In this document: one piece after another, positions 1 to 8,675 of the stretch
Layout of the letters: each line of letters starts with the position of its first letter
How positions within the stretch are numbered: the first letter of the stretch is position 1
Source: Sphaerisporangium rhizosphaerae
GTDB taxonomy: Bacteria; Actinomycetota; Actinomycetes; Streptosporangiales; Streptosporangiaceae
Direction of reading: 5' to 3'
Length of the DNA stretch: 64,000 bases
Assembly: GCF_042665155.1 (NCBI RefSeq)
Contig: NZ_JBHTCG010000004.1
Location: 62,001-126,000, forward strand
Made by a program: the position numbers and the translations under genes
The notes under the pieces: generated by a model
Told to the model about the DNA's origin: nothing
What the model saw: only the letters and a program-made list of their open reading frames with translations
Database searches by the model: none

Positions 1-1
1 C

Positions 2-304
2 ACCGTGGACGGCGTCCTCACCCTGGCCGACAGCGACTTCGCCGGACCGGTCAACATCGGCAACCCCTCCGAGATGTCCATGCTCCGGCTCGCCACGACG
101 ATCAGGGACCTGACCGGCTCGTCCTCGCCGATCACGTTCGTCGACCGGCCCGTGGACGACCCTGCCGTGCGCCGCCCGGACACCTCCCTCGCCGTCTCCA
201 GGCTCGGCTGGCGCCCGACGGTGGACGCGATCACCGGCCTGCGCCGCACCATCGCCTGGTTCGAGCGCGAACTGTTGCAAGCCACCAGCCGACCGGCGTC
301 CTGA
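2..304 (+). CDS. UDP-glucuronate decarboxylase-like epimerase, 3' end only
   Basis: The window opens inside this gene, so only about the last 100 codons are visible. The segment GPVNIGNPSEM, then RPDTSLAVSRLGW and a closing helix GLRRTIAWF, is the C-terminal signature of extended short-chain dehydrogenases acting on nucleotide sugars, most like UDP-xylose synthase, which decarboxylates UDP-glucuronate in the cytosol. The Rossmann glycine motif and the YxxxK catalytic pair lie outside the window. Another nucleotide-sugar epimerase of the same superfamily cannot be excluded. A glycosyltransferase lies 3 kb downstream, but nothing shows that they are co-transcribed. Confidence 0.72.
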   Translation, partial: TVDGVLTLADSDFAGPVNIGNPSEMSMLRLATTIRDLTGSSSPITFVDRPVDDPAVRRPDTSLAVSRLGWRPTVDAITGLRRTIAWFERELLQATSRPAS

Positions 305-654
305 ACGCGGACCTGGCGCCCGCGTCCTGAACGACGAGCCGGCAACCGGTGGGGTGGCCGACGACCCTCGTAGGGCGGGCGCCGCCGTCTCGTGGAAGTT
401 TCAGCCCGCCCCGCCCGGGCGGCGATGTCGCCGGAGCGGATCGGCTCAGGTGAGCGCGGCCGTCCGCGCCAGGCCCTCTCGGCACCGTGGCGGGGACCGG
501 CGAGCGGCGATGGCGCGGCGCGTCCGGCTCGGCTTAGTTTCGAGCGAATCAGTCGCGACGGAAGGTCAGGCCTCGCGGGTATGTCGACGCGCCGGCCATC
601 GAATCGTTTCAACGCACGGTTCGGTGCCCGGCGCTCCGCACGAAGAGGAGAGTC
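305..654. other. Intergenic region upstream of the lyase
   Basis: No convincing gene. Most of it is very GC-rich; about 520-620 is less so and holds GAATC words (GCGAATCAG, CGAATCGTTTCAACG) that could be part of a LacI-type operator or promoter for the lyase, but no clear -35/-10 pair was found. The lyase ribosome binding site (GAAGAGGAGAG) ends the region. Confidence 0.4.
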
Positions 655-2949
655 ATGCGCTACTTCGCGAGATCGCCGGTCCGCCGGCTGGTGATCCTGG
701 CGGCGGCGACCGCCACGGTCGCGGCGACCGGGACGGCGACGACCGTCGCGGCCCAGGCCGCCGCCGGCTGCCGGGTCGACTACGCGGTGGCCTCACAGTG
801 GACGGGCGGCTTCACCGGCAACGTCACCGTGACCAACCTCGGCGACGCGATCGACGGCTGGCGGCTGGTGTGGGGATTCACCGCCGGCCAGCAGGTCAGC
901 CAGGCGTGGAACGCCACCGTGACCCAGAGCGGCGCGCAGGTGACCGCCGCGGACGCCGGCTACAACGCCGCGCTGGCGACCGGCGCGAGCGCCTCCTTCG
1001 GCTTCAACGCCTCGTGGAACAACTCCAGCAACCCTGCTCCGGCGTCGTTCACCCTCAACGGGGTGACCTGCACCGGAACGACCGGCCCGACGCCGACCCC
1101 CACCCCGACCCCGACCGTGACGCCCACACCGACGCCGACTCCGACCGTCACCCCGACCCCCACGCCCTCCCCCACCCCGACGCCGACCCCGACGCCCGCG
1201 AACGCGCGCCAGGCGGAGCGGCTGAACCGGGGCCTGGTCAGCGTGCGGTCCGGCAGCGGCAACCTGGTCTCCTGGCGGATGCTCGGCACCGACCCCTCAG
1301 GCGTCGCCTTCAACCTCTACCGCGGCTCGACCAAGCTGAACTCCTCGCCGATCACCGGGTCCACGAACTACCTGGACAACGGCGCGGCGGCCGACGCGAG
1401 CTACACCGTGCGGCCGGTGGTCGACGGCGCCGAGCAGGCCGCCTCGGAGAGCTCCCTGCGCTTCACCGGCGGCGCCTACCTCGACGTGCCGATCTCGCCG
1501 CCGTCCGGGGGCACCACCCCTGACGGGGTCGCCTACACCTACAGCGCCAACGACGCCAGCGTGGGCGACCTGGACGGCGACGGCCAGTACGAGTTCGTCC
1601 TGAAGTGGGACCCCTCCAACGCCAAGGACAACTCCCAGTCCGGCTACACCGGCAACGTGTTCGTCGATGCCTACAAGCTCAACGGCACCCGTCTGTGGCG
1701 CATCGACCTGGGCCGCAACATCCGCGCCGGGGCGCACTACACGCAGTTCCAGGTGTACGACTACGACGGCGACGGCAAGGCCGAGGTGGCCATGAAGACC
1801 GCCGACGCGACCAAGGACGGCACCGGCGTCGTCATCGGCAACTCCGGCGCCGACTACCGCAACTCCTCGGGTTACGTGCTGTCGGGGCCGGAATACCTGA
1901 CGATGTTCAACGGGCAGACCGGCAAGGCCATGTCGACGGTGAACTACGACCCGCCGCGCGGCACCGTGTCCTCCTGGGGCGACAGCTACGGCAACCGGGT
2001 CGACCGGTTCCTCGCCGCCACGGCCTACCTGGACGGCACCCGGCCCAGCCTGATCATGTCGCGCGGCTACTACACGCGCACGGTGATCGCGGCGTGGGAC
2101 TTCCGCAGCGGCGCGCTGACCAAGCGGTGGACCTTCGACTCCAACTCCGCGGGTTCGCAGTACACCGGCCAGGGCAACCACAACCTCTCCATCGCCGACG
2201 TGGACGGCGACGGCAGGGACGAGATCGTGTTCGGCGCGATGGCGATCAACGACAACGGCTCCCCGTTGTGGAACACCGGCAACGGCCACGGCGACGCCTT
2301 GCACGTCGGAGACCTGGACCCCTCGCGTTCCGGCCTTGAGGTCTTCAAGGTGGATGAGGATTCCAGCAAGCCGAGCTCGTGGATGGCCGACGCGCGCACC
2401 GGCCAGGTGCTGTGGACGACTCCGGCGAACGGCGACAACGGGCGCGGCGTGTCCGACGACATCTGGTCCGGCAGCGCCGGAGCGGAGTCCTGGTCGGCCA
2501 AGGCCGACGGGCTGCGCAACACCAAGGGCGCCAACATCGGCGCCAAACCGTCCTCGATGAACTTCCTGGCCTGGTGGGACGCCGACCCGATCCGCGAGCT
2601 GCTCGACCAGACCCAGGTGGACAAGTACGGCACCAGCGGCTCGACGCGGCTGCTCACGGCCTCCGGCGTGCACTCCAACAACGGCACCAAGGCGACGCCC
2701 TCGCTGTCGGCGGACCTGTTCGGCGACTGGCGCGAGGAGATCGTCTGGCCGACCAGCGACGACCGCGCCCTGCGCATCTACGCGACCACCACGGTGACCG
2801 ACCGGCGCATCTTCACCCTGATGCACGACATCCAGTACCGCGAAGCCGTCGCCTGGCAGAACACCGCCTACAACCAGCCCCCCCACCCGAGTTTCTTCAT
2901 CGGCAACGGCATGTCCACCCCACCCCAACCCGCCCTCTACCTGCGCTGA
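655..2949 (+). CDS. Secreted rhamnogalacturonan lyase (PL11) with CBM2
   Basis: Predicted to cleave the rhamnogalacturonan I backbone of pectin outside the cell. Of 764 residues, 1-38 form a signal peptide (basic start, Ala-rich core, AQAAAG). Residues about 39-139 are a family 2 carbohydrate-binding module bounded by two cysteines (CRVDY to GVTC) with the usual Trp residues. Residues about 140-184 are a Pro-Thr linker, and 185-764 the PL11 (YesW-type) beta-propeller with repeated calcium-type DGDGxxE loops (DLDGDGQYE, DYDGDGKAE, DVDGDGRDE). The ATG follows GAAGAGGAGAG at good spacing. It stands alone between a nucleotide-sugar gene and a decayed regulator. The family assignment is firm; endo versus exo action cannot be told. 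Confidence 0.93.
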   Translation: MRYFARSPVRRLVILAAATATVAATGTATTVAAQAAAGCRVDYAVASQWTGGFTGNVTVTNLGDAIDGWRLVWGFTAGQQVSQAWNATVTQSGAQVTAADAGYNAALATGASASFGFNASWNNSSNPAPASFTLNGVTCTGTTGPTPTPTPTPTVTPTPTPTPTVTPTPTPSPTPTPTPTPANARQAERLNRGLVSVRSGSGNLVSWRMLGTDPSGVAFNLYRGSTKLNSSPITGSTNYLDNGAAADASYTVRPVVDGAEQAASESSLRFTGGAYLDVPISPPSGGTTPDGVAYTYSANDASVGDLDGDGQYEFVLKWDPSNAKDNSQSGYTGNVFVDAYKLNGTRLWRIDLGRNIRAGAHYTQFQVYDYDGDGKAEVAMKTADATKDGTGVVIGNSGADYRNSSGYVLSGPEYLTMFNGQTGKAMSTVNYDPPRGTVSSWGDSYGNRVDRFLAATAYLDGTRPSLIMSRGYYTRTVIAAWDFRSGALTKRWTFDSNSAGSQYTGQGNHNLSIADVDGDGRDEIVFGAMAINDNGSPLWNTGNGHGDALHVGDLDPSRSGLEVFKVDEDSSKPSSWMADARTGQVLWTTPANGDNGRGVSDDIWSGSAGAESWSAKADGLRNTKGANIGAKPSSMNFLAWWDADPIRELLDQTQVDKYGTSGSTRLLTASGVHSNNGTKATPSLSADLFGDWREEIVWPTSDDRALRIYATTTVTDRRIFTLMHDIQYREAVAWQNTAYNQPPHPSFFIGNGMSTPPQPALYLR

Positions 2950-2958
2950 CCCGCACGC

Positions 2959-3291
2959 TCACTCGACGGCTCCCTGGGCCGTGATCTCACTCAGGGGGCC
3001 GTCGCAGCGCACCCCCGACGTGCTGTTCCGCCGGTCAGACGTTCGGCACGAATAGGGCCGGTTCGGCGGTCCAGGGGCCGTGCGCCATCTGAGGTGCTCG
3101 ACGACCTCTGCCGGTGGACGTGTTCGCAACGCGTGCAGATGATCGGCGACGGTGACATCCCAGTCCCCGATGCTGCGGTGTGCGTCCAGCGACAAGTGCG
3201 GCAACCGGCGGACCGAATCGGGGAGTCCGAGAGCCCCGACTCCCGCGCTCGCGGCCAATTGAAACAGCCGTCGACGGTTCGTGACGTCCCC
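2959..3291 (-). pseudogene. Decayed fragment of an XRE-type regulator (middle part)
   Basis: Read on the minus strand, about 65 codons from 3291 down to about 3090 give NRRRLFQLAASAGVGALGL and then ADHLHALRTRPPAEVV. This looks like the linker-to-sensor boundary of Streptomyces-type XRE regulators, where a 'RRxLFxLA' segment follows the HTH. A TGA at 3292-3294 cuts the frame where the HTH should continue upstream. After about 3090 the reading becomes low-quality sequence. I read it as a relic with neither a DNA-binding domain nor a full C-terminal domain. The resemblance is from memory of the family pattern, so confidence is modest. Confidence 0.4.
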
Positions 3292-3536
3292 TCATCGTCG
3301 TGATGGTCCTTCAAGCGCGTCATCACCGCTATCCGGGACCCCTGGGATCACTGACCTCGGGTGCTGGTCCGCGTCGGCTGTCACACAGGCTCGGCACCCC
3401 ACACCTCGTCGCGACCGATAAACCCGCAGGTCAACAAGTATGCGACCCTCGGCGTCGATTTCGAGGACACCATCCGTGCACGGCGCTAGGGTGAGTCGGT
3501 TACGGCCAAGAGAACACTGCGTGACCACTCGGAGAC
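3292..3536. other. Intergenic region upstream of GT2 gene
   Basis: No gene seen. A TAGGGT at 3487-3492 fits an actinobacterial -10 box 45 bases before the glycosyltransferase start; the matching -35 would lie near GAGGACA at 3463-3469 and is weak. Confidence 0.3.
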
Positions 3537-4415
3537 ATGATGAAACCGACCGTAGACGTGGTGGTCCTCACCATGAACGATCGGCCCGCCGCGTTCCGCG
3601 CGGCGATGGCGTCCCTGCTCGCCCAGGACGGCATACAGCTACGAGTGGTCATCGTGGGCAACGGCGTCGAACCCGACTACGTGCCCGAGTGCGCGCAGGC
3701 AGTCACCCTGCCCCTCAACGTCGGCATCCCCCAGGGCCGCAACGTCGGTGCTGACGCGCTCGCCGGACCCGACGCCGGCGAGTACCTGTTCTTCCTCGAC
3801 AACGACGCCGTACTCCCTTCCCCTGATACCCTCGCACGGCTCGTTGCCCAGGCTCGCCGTCACCCCGAGGCCGCGTACATCCAGCCGCGCATCGCCGACC
3901 CCGGCAACGGAGTCACCATGCGCCGCTGGGTGCCGCGTCTGCGTGCCAGTGCCGTCGCCCGCCCCGGAACCATCACCGTCATGGCCGAGGGCGTCGTCCT
4001 CATCCGCCGCGCCGACTACGAGGCCGCCGGCGGCTGGCCCGGCCACTTCTTTCTATTTCACGAAGGCGTTGACCTGGCATGGCGCTTGTGGGACCTGGGC
4101 CGCACCGGCTGGTACGCGCCCGGCATCGTCATCCATCACCCGGCCACCTCGCCAACCCGGCACGCCGAGTACCACCGACTGGTCGCCCGTAACCGCGTCT
4201 GGCTCGCCTACCGGCGCCTGCCCGCCCCGCTGATCCCCGTTTACCTCGCCACCTGGACGCTCGTCAGCGTCGTTCGCATCCGATGCCGCAAGAGCCTCGC
4301 CGTATGGTTCGCCGGACTACGCGAGGGCTTCACCGGAGGACACGGAGAACGCAAGCCGATGTCTTGGGTAACCGTGGTCCGATTGACCAAGGCAGGCCGC
4401 CCTCCAATCGTGTGA
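3537..4415 (+). CDS. GT2-family glycosyltransferase
   Basis: A 292-residue GT-A fold enzyme that should transfer a sugar from a nucleotide donor, probably to a cell-surface glycan. Residues 5-40 (VDVVVLTMNDRP) form the first Rossmann strand, NVGIPQGRNVGAD the donor-site loop, and FFLDNDAV (about residue 85) the metal-binding DxD-type motif. HEGVDLAWRLWDLG near residue 180 matches the ED-type catalytic helix of rhamnosyl/galactofuranosyl-like GT2 enzymes. A hydrophobic stretch near residue 230 (LIPVYLATWTLVSVV) may attach it to the membrane. Two ATGs in tandem (3537, 3540) follow GGAG at 3531-3534; the second has the better spacing. Donor and acceptor are unknown. Confidence 0.85.
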   Translation: MMKPTVDVVVLTMNDRPAAFRAAMASLLAQDGIQLRVVIVGNGVEPDYVPECAQAVTLPLNVGIPQGRNVGADALAGPDAGEYLFFLDNDAVLPSPDTLARLVAQARRHPEAAYIQPRIADPGNGVTMRRWVPRLRASAVARPGTITVMAEGVVLIRRADYEAAGGWPGHFFLFHEGVDLAWRLWDLGRTGWYAPGIVIHHPATSPTRHAEYHRLVARNRVWLAYRRLPAPLIPVYLATWTLVSVVRIRCRKSLAVWFAGLREGFTGGHGERKPMSWVTVVRLTKAGRPPIV

Positions 4416-4647
4416 CGGCAAAGAACGTGCCGGCGCAGCACCACTGATCGCCGCGTCGCGGCGGCAGCCCTCGCACACAGCTTGCTGCTCTGCCCGGTTC
4501 AGCAGCCAGCGGACAATTCGCGACAATTTGTATCCAAGCCCTCACGATCGGTCACGATCTGGTATCCACCCCACAGCCGCAGTAACCCGCCAGGGGACGG
4601 CACCCGTCCACGGAGACGACACAGCCAGCCATCCCTGGAGTCAGACG

Positions 4648-5181
4648 ATGACCCACCCGTACCACACCCAGCAGGCTCCACAGTTCCAACAGCCGCAATG
4701 GCCGCCGAAGAAGGGATTCAGTGGCTTGATCGTCGCTCTTGCCCTGGTCGGGGGGCTTGCGGTCGGCTGCATCGGTGGCGTCGGTATCGGCGCGGCCGGT
4801 TCCTCCGGCAAGCCCAGCACCGTGGCAGCGGACGCGCCTGCCTCCGACAACAAGCCCGCTTCCGAGCAGACGAGCGCGGAGCCTACGGCGGACCACACAC
4901 CCAAGCCGAGCGAGTTCAGGGTCACGATCAAGGTGATCAAAAGTGAGTGCTTCGGTACGGCCGGCGCCATAGTCACCTACCGTGCCCAGCTCGCATACAC
5001 GGGGAGCCCGTTGCCGGAAGACAAGACCTTCACCGTGTCCTACAGAATCTTCGGTGGGCAGGACCCCGCGACGGGAGCCATCGACGTCACCGGCGACGAG
5101 ATGAGCAGGCCGGCCCAGGAAACCATCGAGACTCCCACCTGCACGCCCGCGCTGCGTGCCAAGGTCGTTCAGGTTCTCTGA
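4648..5181 (+). CDS. Membrane-anchored exported protein of unknown function
   Basis: Not recognised as a named family. 177 residues: a Gln/Pro-rich cytosolic head (1-23), one strong transmembrane segment (about 25-50, Gly/Ala/Val-rich), a Thr/Ser/Ala linker with acidic residues (50-88), and a beta-rich extracytoplasmic domain (about 90-177) with two cysteines (SECFG, TPTCTP) that could form a disulphide. The start at 4648 was chosen because CTGGAG lies 7 bases upstream; the frame is open from 4528 but the extra 40 codons have no coding character. The layout is the common 'PPxW/Q head, one TM, DUF domain' design of actinobacterial surface proteins. It converges on the Nudix gene. Confidence 0.7.
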   Translation: MTHPYHTQQAPQFQQPQWPPKKGFSGLIVALALVGGLAVGCIGGVGIGAAGSSGKPSTVAADAPASDNKPASEQTSAEPTADHTPKPSEFRVTIKVIKSECFGTAGAIVTYRAQLAYTGSPLPEDKTFTVSYRIFGGQDPATGAIDVTGDEMSRPAQETIETPTCTPALRAKVVQVL

Positions 5182-5202
5182 GCCTGGCACCACTAACGCG
5201 GG

Positions 5203-5691
5203 TCAGGGGGTGAAGGCGGGGGAGCCGCCGGTGAGGTAGAAGGAGGTGGACCGGTGTCGGGCTTCCAGGGCGGCGTGGAGGCGGCGGATGAGGTAGGCGG
5301 GCATGAGGGCCCGCGCCTCCGTGGGGTCGAAGAAGCCGCAGGCGTCCAGTTCCTCCTCCTGCAGGACGAGGCGGTCGGCGTCCGGCAGGTGGCCGCAGTC
5401 GAACAGGAAGTGCACCAGCGGGAGGGGCCGGTCGCCGAACGGGGGCACCCAGTGCACGCCGAGCAGGCGGCCGACCGGGACGGTGAGGCCGAGCTCCTCG
5501 GCCAGCTCGCGGGCGCACGCCTGGTCGGGGGTCTCGCCCTCGTCCACGTGCCCCCCGGGCCAGAGCCAGTGGTCGCGGTAGTTGGGCTTGACCAGCAGCA
5601 CCCTGTCCTGCGCGTCGGTGATGAACGCCCCGGCGCCGGCCAGGGTCTTGTTGAGCCCGGCGTAGAACTCCTCGGGCGGAAGCGCGACCAT
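5203..5691 (-). CDS. Nudix hydrolase
   Basis: 162 residues. The complete Nudix box GX5EX7REUXEEXGU is visible as GGHVDEGE, then ACARELAEELGL, at about residues 46-69; the glutamates bind the catalytic metal, and the enzyme should hydrolyse a nucleoside diphosphate linked to another moiety. WLWPGGHVD preceding the box and VHFLFDCG after it are usual for 8-oxo-dGTP/ADP-ribose-like members, but the substrate cannot be assigned. It converges on the anchored protein gene, 21 bases apart, and the metallo-beta-lactamase-fold gene lies behind it on the same strand with 122 bases between. Confidence 0.88.
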   Translation of the reverse strand: MVALPPEEFYAGLNKTLAGAGAFITDAQDRVLLVKPNYRDHWLWPGGHVDEGETPDQACARELAEELGLTVPVGRLLGVHWVPPFGDRPLPLVHFLFDCGHLPDADRLVLQEEELDACGFFDPTEARALMPAYLIRRLHAALEARHRSTSFYLTGGSPAFTP

Positions 5692-5813
5692 GACCTCGAC
5701 CGTATCTCCGCTGATCTACCGGCTGCCCGTGGACCCCGCCCGAGCAGAAGGGGGGACGGCCGCGTGGCCTCCCCTGTCACCGGTCGCGGACGGTGGTCGT
5801 CACCGCGACCATC

Positions 5814-6659
5814 TCACTGATCGACGTGACGCCTGGCCTGGGCGGCGGTATCCGTCTGGGCCTGCGGGCCGGCGGCGGCCGGGGGGTCGGGGAGAGGGCT
5901 GAACGACTCGGGGAAGTGGGCGGTGCCGATGAGGCCGCCGCGGGCGCGGGCCCTGCTCAGCACCTGCCGCCGCGTCGCGACGGCCTTCGCCGGGTCGTCG
6001 TCGTGCCGGTAGACGATCGCGGGGTCGGCGAGCTGCGTCGGATGCAGGAACACGTCGCCCGTCAGCGTGAGCGGCCCGATCTCGACCACCTGGTGGCCGG
6101 GCGTGTGGCCGGGGGCCAGGAGCACCCGCACGCCCGGGGCCACCTCGGCCTCGCCTTCGACCGCGTCGACCAGCCCGGTCAGCGGGCGCAGCACGCGTTC
6201 AAGAATGGCGTTCGGCCCCGCGCCCTCGATCCAGTCGATCTCGGCGCGCTGGACGACGTGCCGGGCGTTGGGGAAGGTCGCGACGCCGTCGGTCACCGCC
6301 CCTGAGGCGTGGTCGCTGTGCAGGTGGGTGAGCACGACGGTGTCCACCTCCGCCGGGGCCACGCCCACGGCGGCGAGCTCGTCCACCAGCCGCCCCGGCA
6401 CCGGCGCCCAAGCGGACGCGGGCGAGTCACGCCCGCCCAGCCCCGCGTCCACCAGGATCGTGCGGCCGCCGCGCGGGCGCAGCAGGTAGCAGCGGAAGTG
6501 CAATATCCACTCGCCCGCGGTGAGCGCGGCGCGGTGCTCGGGCGAGCCGCCGACGAAGTTCGCGCCGGGCGCATGGCGCAGGTCACCGCCCATGGGGCCC
6601 ACGGCGTCCCGCAGCGGCACGACCTCCACCCCGGAGACCATCATCGGCTCGTACGCCAT
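5814..6659 (-). CDS. Metallo-beta-lactamase-fold hydrolase
   Basis: 281 residues. THLHSDHAS is the HxHxDH zinc motif, GHTPGH and LTGDVFLHP supply later ligands, and AHFPES the last histidine region. The arrangement matches the lactonase/YtnP-like branch of the superfamily, which hydrolyses lactones or similar esters in the cytosol; quorum-quenching activity is possible but unproven. The start at 6659 is supported by CAGGAGAG a few bases upstream; a longer frame to 6845 exists but runs into the tandem repeat at 6781-6874. The C-terminus ends in a Pro/Ala/Gln tail. Confidence 0.85.
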   Translation of the reverse strand: MAYEPMMVSGVEVVPLRDAVGPMGGDLRHAPGANFVGGSPEHRAALTAGEWILHFRCYLLRPRGGRTILVDAGLGGRDSPASAWAPVPGRLVDELAAVGVAPAEVDTVVLTHLHSDHASGAVTDGVATFPNARHVVQRAEIDWIEGAGPNAILERVLRPLTGLVDAVEGEAEVAPGVRVLLAPGHTPGHQVVEIGPLTLTGDVFLHPTQLADPAIVYRHDDDPAKAVATRRQVLSRARARGGLIGTAHFPESFSPLPDPPAAAGPQAQTDTAAQARRHVDQ

Positions 6660-6780
6660 CGCGCGCTCTCCTGAACTGGACGCCTCGACACGTTCGGCCG
6701 CCAGAGACAGATCGGCCGCGGGCCCCAGCTTGGCACGGTCTCGGGACCCATGGGATGGCGATCGCGTGATCCCGGCGCAA

Positions 6781-6874
6781 GGACGGCGGCGCCCCCACGG
6801 AACGGGACAGCAGGGCTTGCGCGGAGGGGACGGCGGTGCCCACACGGAACGGGACGGCGGGGCTTGCGCGGAGG
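6781..6874. repeat. 47-bp tandem duplication
   Basis: Two head-to-tail copies, 6781-6827 and 6828-6874, each beginning GGACGGCGG and ending GCTTGCGCGGAGG, differing at only a few positions. The second copy ends inside a possible -35 box, so the duplication may have moved or doubled promoter elements. Confidence 0.85.
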
Positions 6875-6894
6875 CGGTGCGGTGATGTTATGGT
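6864..6894 (+). promoter_or_regulatory. Possible promoter for the rho-like gene
   Basis: TTGCGC at 6864-6869 and TATGGT at 6889-6894 with a 19-base spacer resemble a housekeeping promoter. It would give a leader of roughly 560 bases. The match is modest. Confidence 0.3.
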
Positions 6895-7110
6895 GAACGT
6901 GGCTCTCCAGGTGGGATGTCTTCCTTCCCCGCCGGTATGAGCCGTTCACCTTCTCGCCGCCCCGTTCGAGGCAGGCATCTCGCAGCCGGTCGCCTCACGC
7001 GGCCGAACTCATGCGGATCTCGCCACCACCACCGCGACCGCTGTGGGCACGTGCGTCACCGTGCGGTCGTCCGCTCGGCCGATACAGCCGACAGGTCGCG
7101 GTAATCCGGC

Positions 7111-7140
7111 AAGTACTGACAAGTACTGACAAGTCACGAC
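7111..7140. repeat. Triple 10-bp direct repeat (AAGTACTGAC)
   Basis: AAGTACTGAC, AAGTACTGAC and AAGTCACGAC follow one another without gaps. The 10-bp period is one helical turn, as expected of a protein-binding array on one DNA face. Confidence 0.7.
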
Positions 7141-7346
7141 GAGGGCCGGGCACCACCGTTTCCGGCCCGGCTCGGCCTCCAACCTGGTCGCCGGTCGACA
7201 CCCCGGTCACCCGCGGTCACAGCCGAACCACCGTTGCGGCGGAAACCGCCGGTCACGGCCGACGCCGCCGTCGCGGCGGACACCGCCGGGGACGGCCCGA
7301 CACCGCCGTCATGGCCGTCGCCGTACCCGGCGCGGCGTGCCGCCGC

Positions 7347-7376
7347 ACGTCCGGGCACGTCCGGGCACGTCCGGGC
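7347..7376. repeat. Triple 10-bp direct repeat (ACGTCCGGGC)
   Basis: Three perfect tandem copies about 80 bases upstream of the rho-like start codon. Function unknown; could be a regulatory array or simple slippage. Confidence 0.75.
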
Positions 7377-7458
7377 GCACGGCCGCCGCCTTCCGCGATC
7401 TTCTCCGCGCCTCTCCCATCAGCCGGCCGGGATTCCGGCCCACCAGCAAGGAACCACC

Positions 7459-8646
7459 ATGACAGCGACCATCGAAGCCCCGGCGCCCGCGAAGGCGCCT
7501 CCCAGAAGGACCCGCCGGCGCCAGGCCGACCCCGCCGGCCCCGCCGCGGCCCCGCAGGACGAGACCGGGCCCCTCACCGAGGTCCGCGGCCTGCTCGACG
7601 TCCGCGACAAGGCGGCGTACATCCGCGTCGGCGGCCACCTCCCCGGCGACCAGGACGTCCACCTGCCCCCGGCCCGGGTCAGGGAGCTCGGCCTGCGCCC
7701 CGGCGACCTGGTGACGGCCCTCGCCCGCGGCCCGCGTGACCGGGACGTGCGGATCGTCTCCGTGGACGGCGAGGAGCCCGGACGTGCCCGGCCGCACTTC
7801 GCCGCCATGACCCCCGTCCACCCGCACGAGCGCCTGGCCCTGGAGACCGGCTCGCCGGTCACCCGGCTGGTCGACCTGCTGACGCCCGTCGGCAAGGGGC
7901 AGCGCGGCCTGATCGTCGCGCCGCCCAAGGCCGGCAAGACGATGGTGCTCAAGGCCATCGCGGACGCCGTCACCCGTAACCATCCCGGCGCCCACCTCAT
8001 GGTCGTCCTGGTCGGCGAGCGGCCCGAGGAGGTCACCGACTTCCGCGAGTCGGTGCGCGGCGAGGTGGTCGCCTCGACGTTCGACCGGCCGGAGCGCGAC
8101 CACACACTGATCGCCGAACTGGCGGTCGAGCGGGCCAAGCGGCTGGTCGAGCGCGGGACCGACGTCGTGGTCCTGCTCGACTCGCTGACCCGCCTCGGCC
8201 GCGCCTACAACGTCATCGCGCCGAGCGGCGGCAAGACGCTCACGGGCGGGGTGGACGCGCAGGCCGTCCACCTGCCCAAACGCCTGTTCGGCGCCGCCCG
8301 GGCCACCCGCGAGGGCGGTTCGCTGACCATCCTCGCCACCGCGCTGGCCGAGACCGGCTCGCGGATGGACGACTTCTTCTACGAGGAGTTCAAGGGAACG
8401 GGCAACCTGGAGCTGCGGCTGAGCCGAGCGCTCGCCGAGCAGCGCCTGTTCCCCGCCGTCGACGTGGCCGCCTCCGGCACTCGGCGCGAGGAGCTGCTCC
8501 TGACGGCCGAGGAGCGCGAGGTCGTGTGGAAGCTGCGGCGCGCGCTGTCGGGCCTCGATCGCGAGCAGGCCCTGGGCGCGCTGCTCGGCCGCCTGCGCGA
8601 GACGCCCTCCAACGCCGCCTTCCTGCGCCAGGTGAGCTCGACCTGA
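7459..8646 (+). CDS. rho: Compact transcription termination factor Rho
   Basis: 395 residues encoding a hexameric RNA helicase that releases RNA polymerase. Residues 1-40 are a short Ala/Arg/Pro tail. About 40-90 is the RNA-binding OB domain, with a weakened RNP segment (KAAYIRV in place of GYGFLR). The motor follows: Walker A GLIVAPPKAGKTMVLK, Walker B VVVLLDSLTRLGRAYN, Q/R loops TLTGGVDAQAVHLPKRLFGA and MDDFFYEEFKGTGN, all intact. Typical actinobacterial Rho proteins have a long insert-rich N-terminus and sit near prfA/rpmE; this one lacks both, so it is probably an additional short Rho. ATG 7459 follows AAGGA; the open frame upstream is leader. Confidence 0.9.
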   Translation: MTATIEAPAPAKAPPRRTRRRQADPAGPAAAPQDETGPLTEVRGLLDVRDKAAYIRVGGHLPGDQDVHLPPARVRELGLRPGDLVTALARGPRDRDVRIVSVDGEEPGRARPHFAAMTPVHPHERLALETGSPVTRLVDLLTPVGKGQRGLIVAPPKAGKTMVLKAIADAVTRNHPGAHLMVVLVGERPEEVTDFRESVRGEVVASTFDRPERDHTLIAELAVERAKRLVERGTDVVVLLDSLTRLGRAYNVIAPSGGKTLTGGVDAQAVHLPKRLFGAARATREGGSLTILATALAETGSRMDDFFYEEFKGTGNLELRLSRALAEQRLFPAVDVAASGTRREELLLTAEEREVVWKLRRALSGLDREQALGALLGRLRETPSNAAFLRQVSST

Positions 8647-8675
8647 CGCGACAGAGCGGGTCGGCGGACCTGACC

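Larger units (their letters stand above)
6660..7458. other. 800-base leader/intergenic region upstream of rho-like gene
   Basis: Holds no gene I can support. It contains a 47-bp tandem duplication (6781-6874), a possible promoter (6864-6894), three tandem copies of a 10-mer (7111-7140) and three of another (7347-7376), plus many GCCGCCG/CGGCGG words that could fold. Such a long leader before a rho gene is compatible with autoregulation by termination, which is known for rho in other bacteria; here it is inference. Confidence 0.5.

Noticed and set aside
960..1313. Minus-strand frame encoding VGVGVG repeats over the lyase gene
   Set aside because: It is the complement of the Pro-Thr linker codons; the plus-strand gene has signal peptide, CBM2 and PL11 domains.
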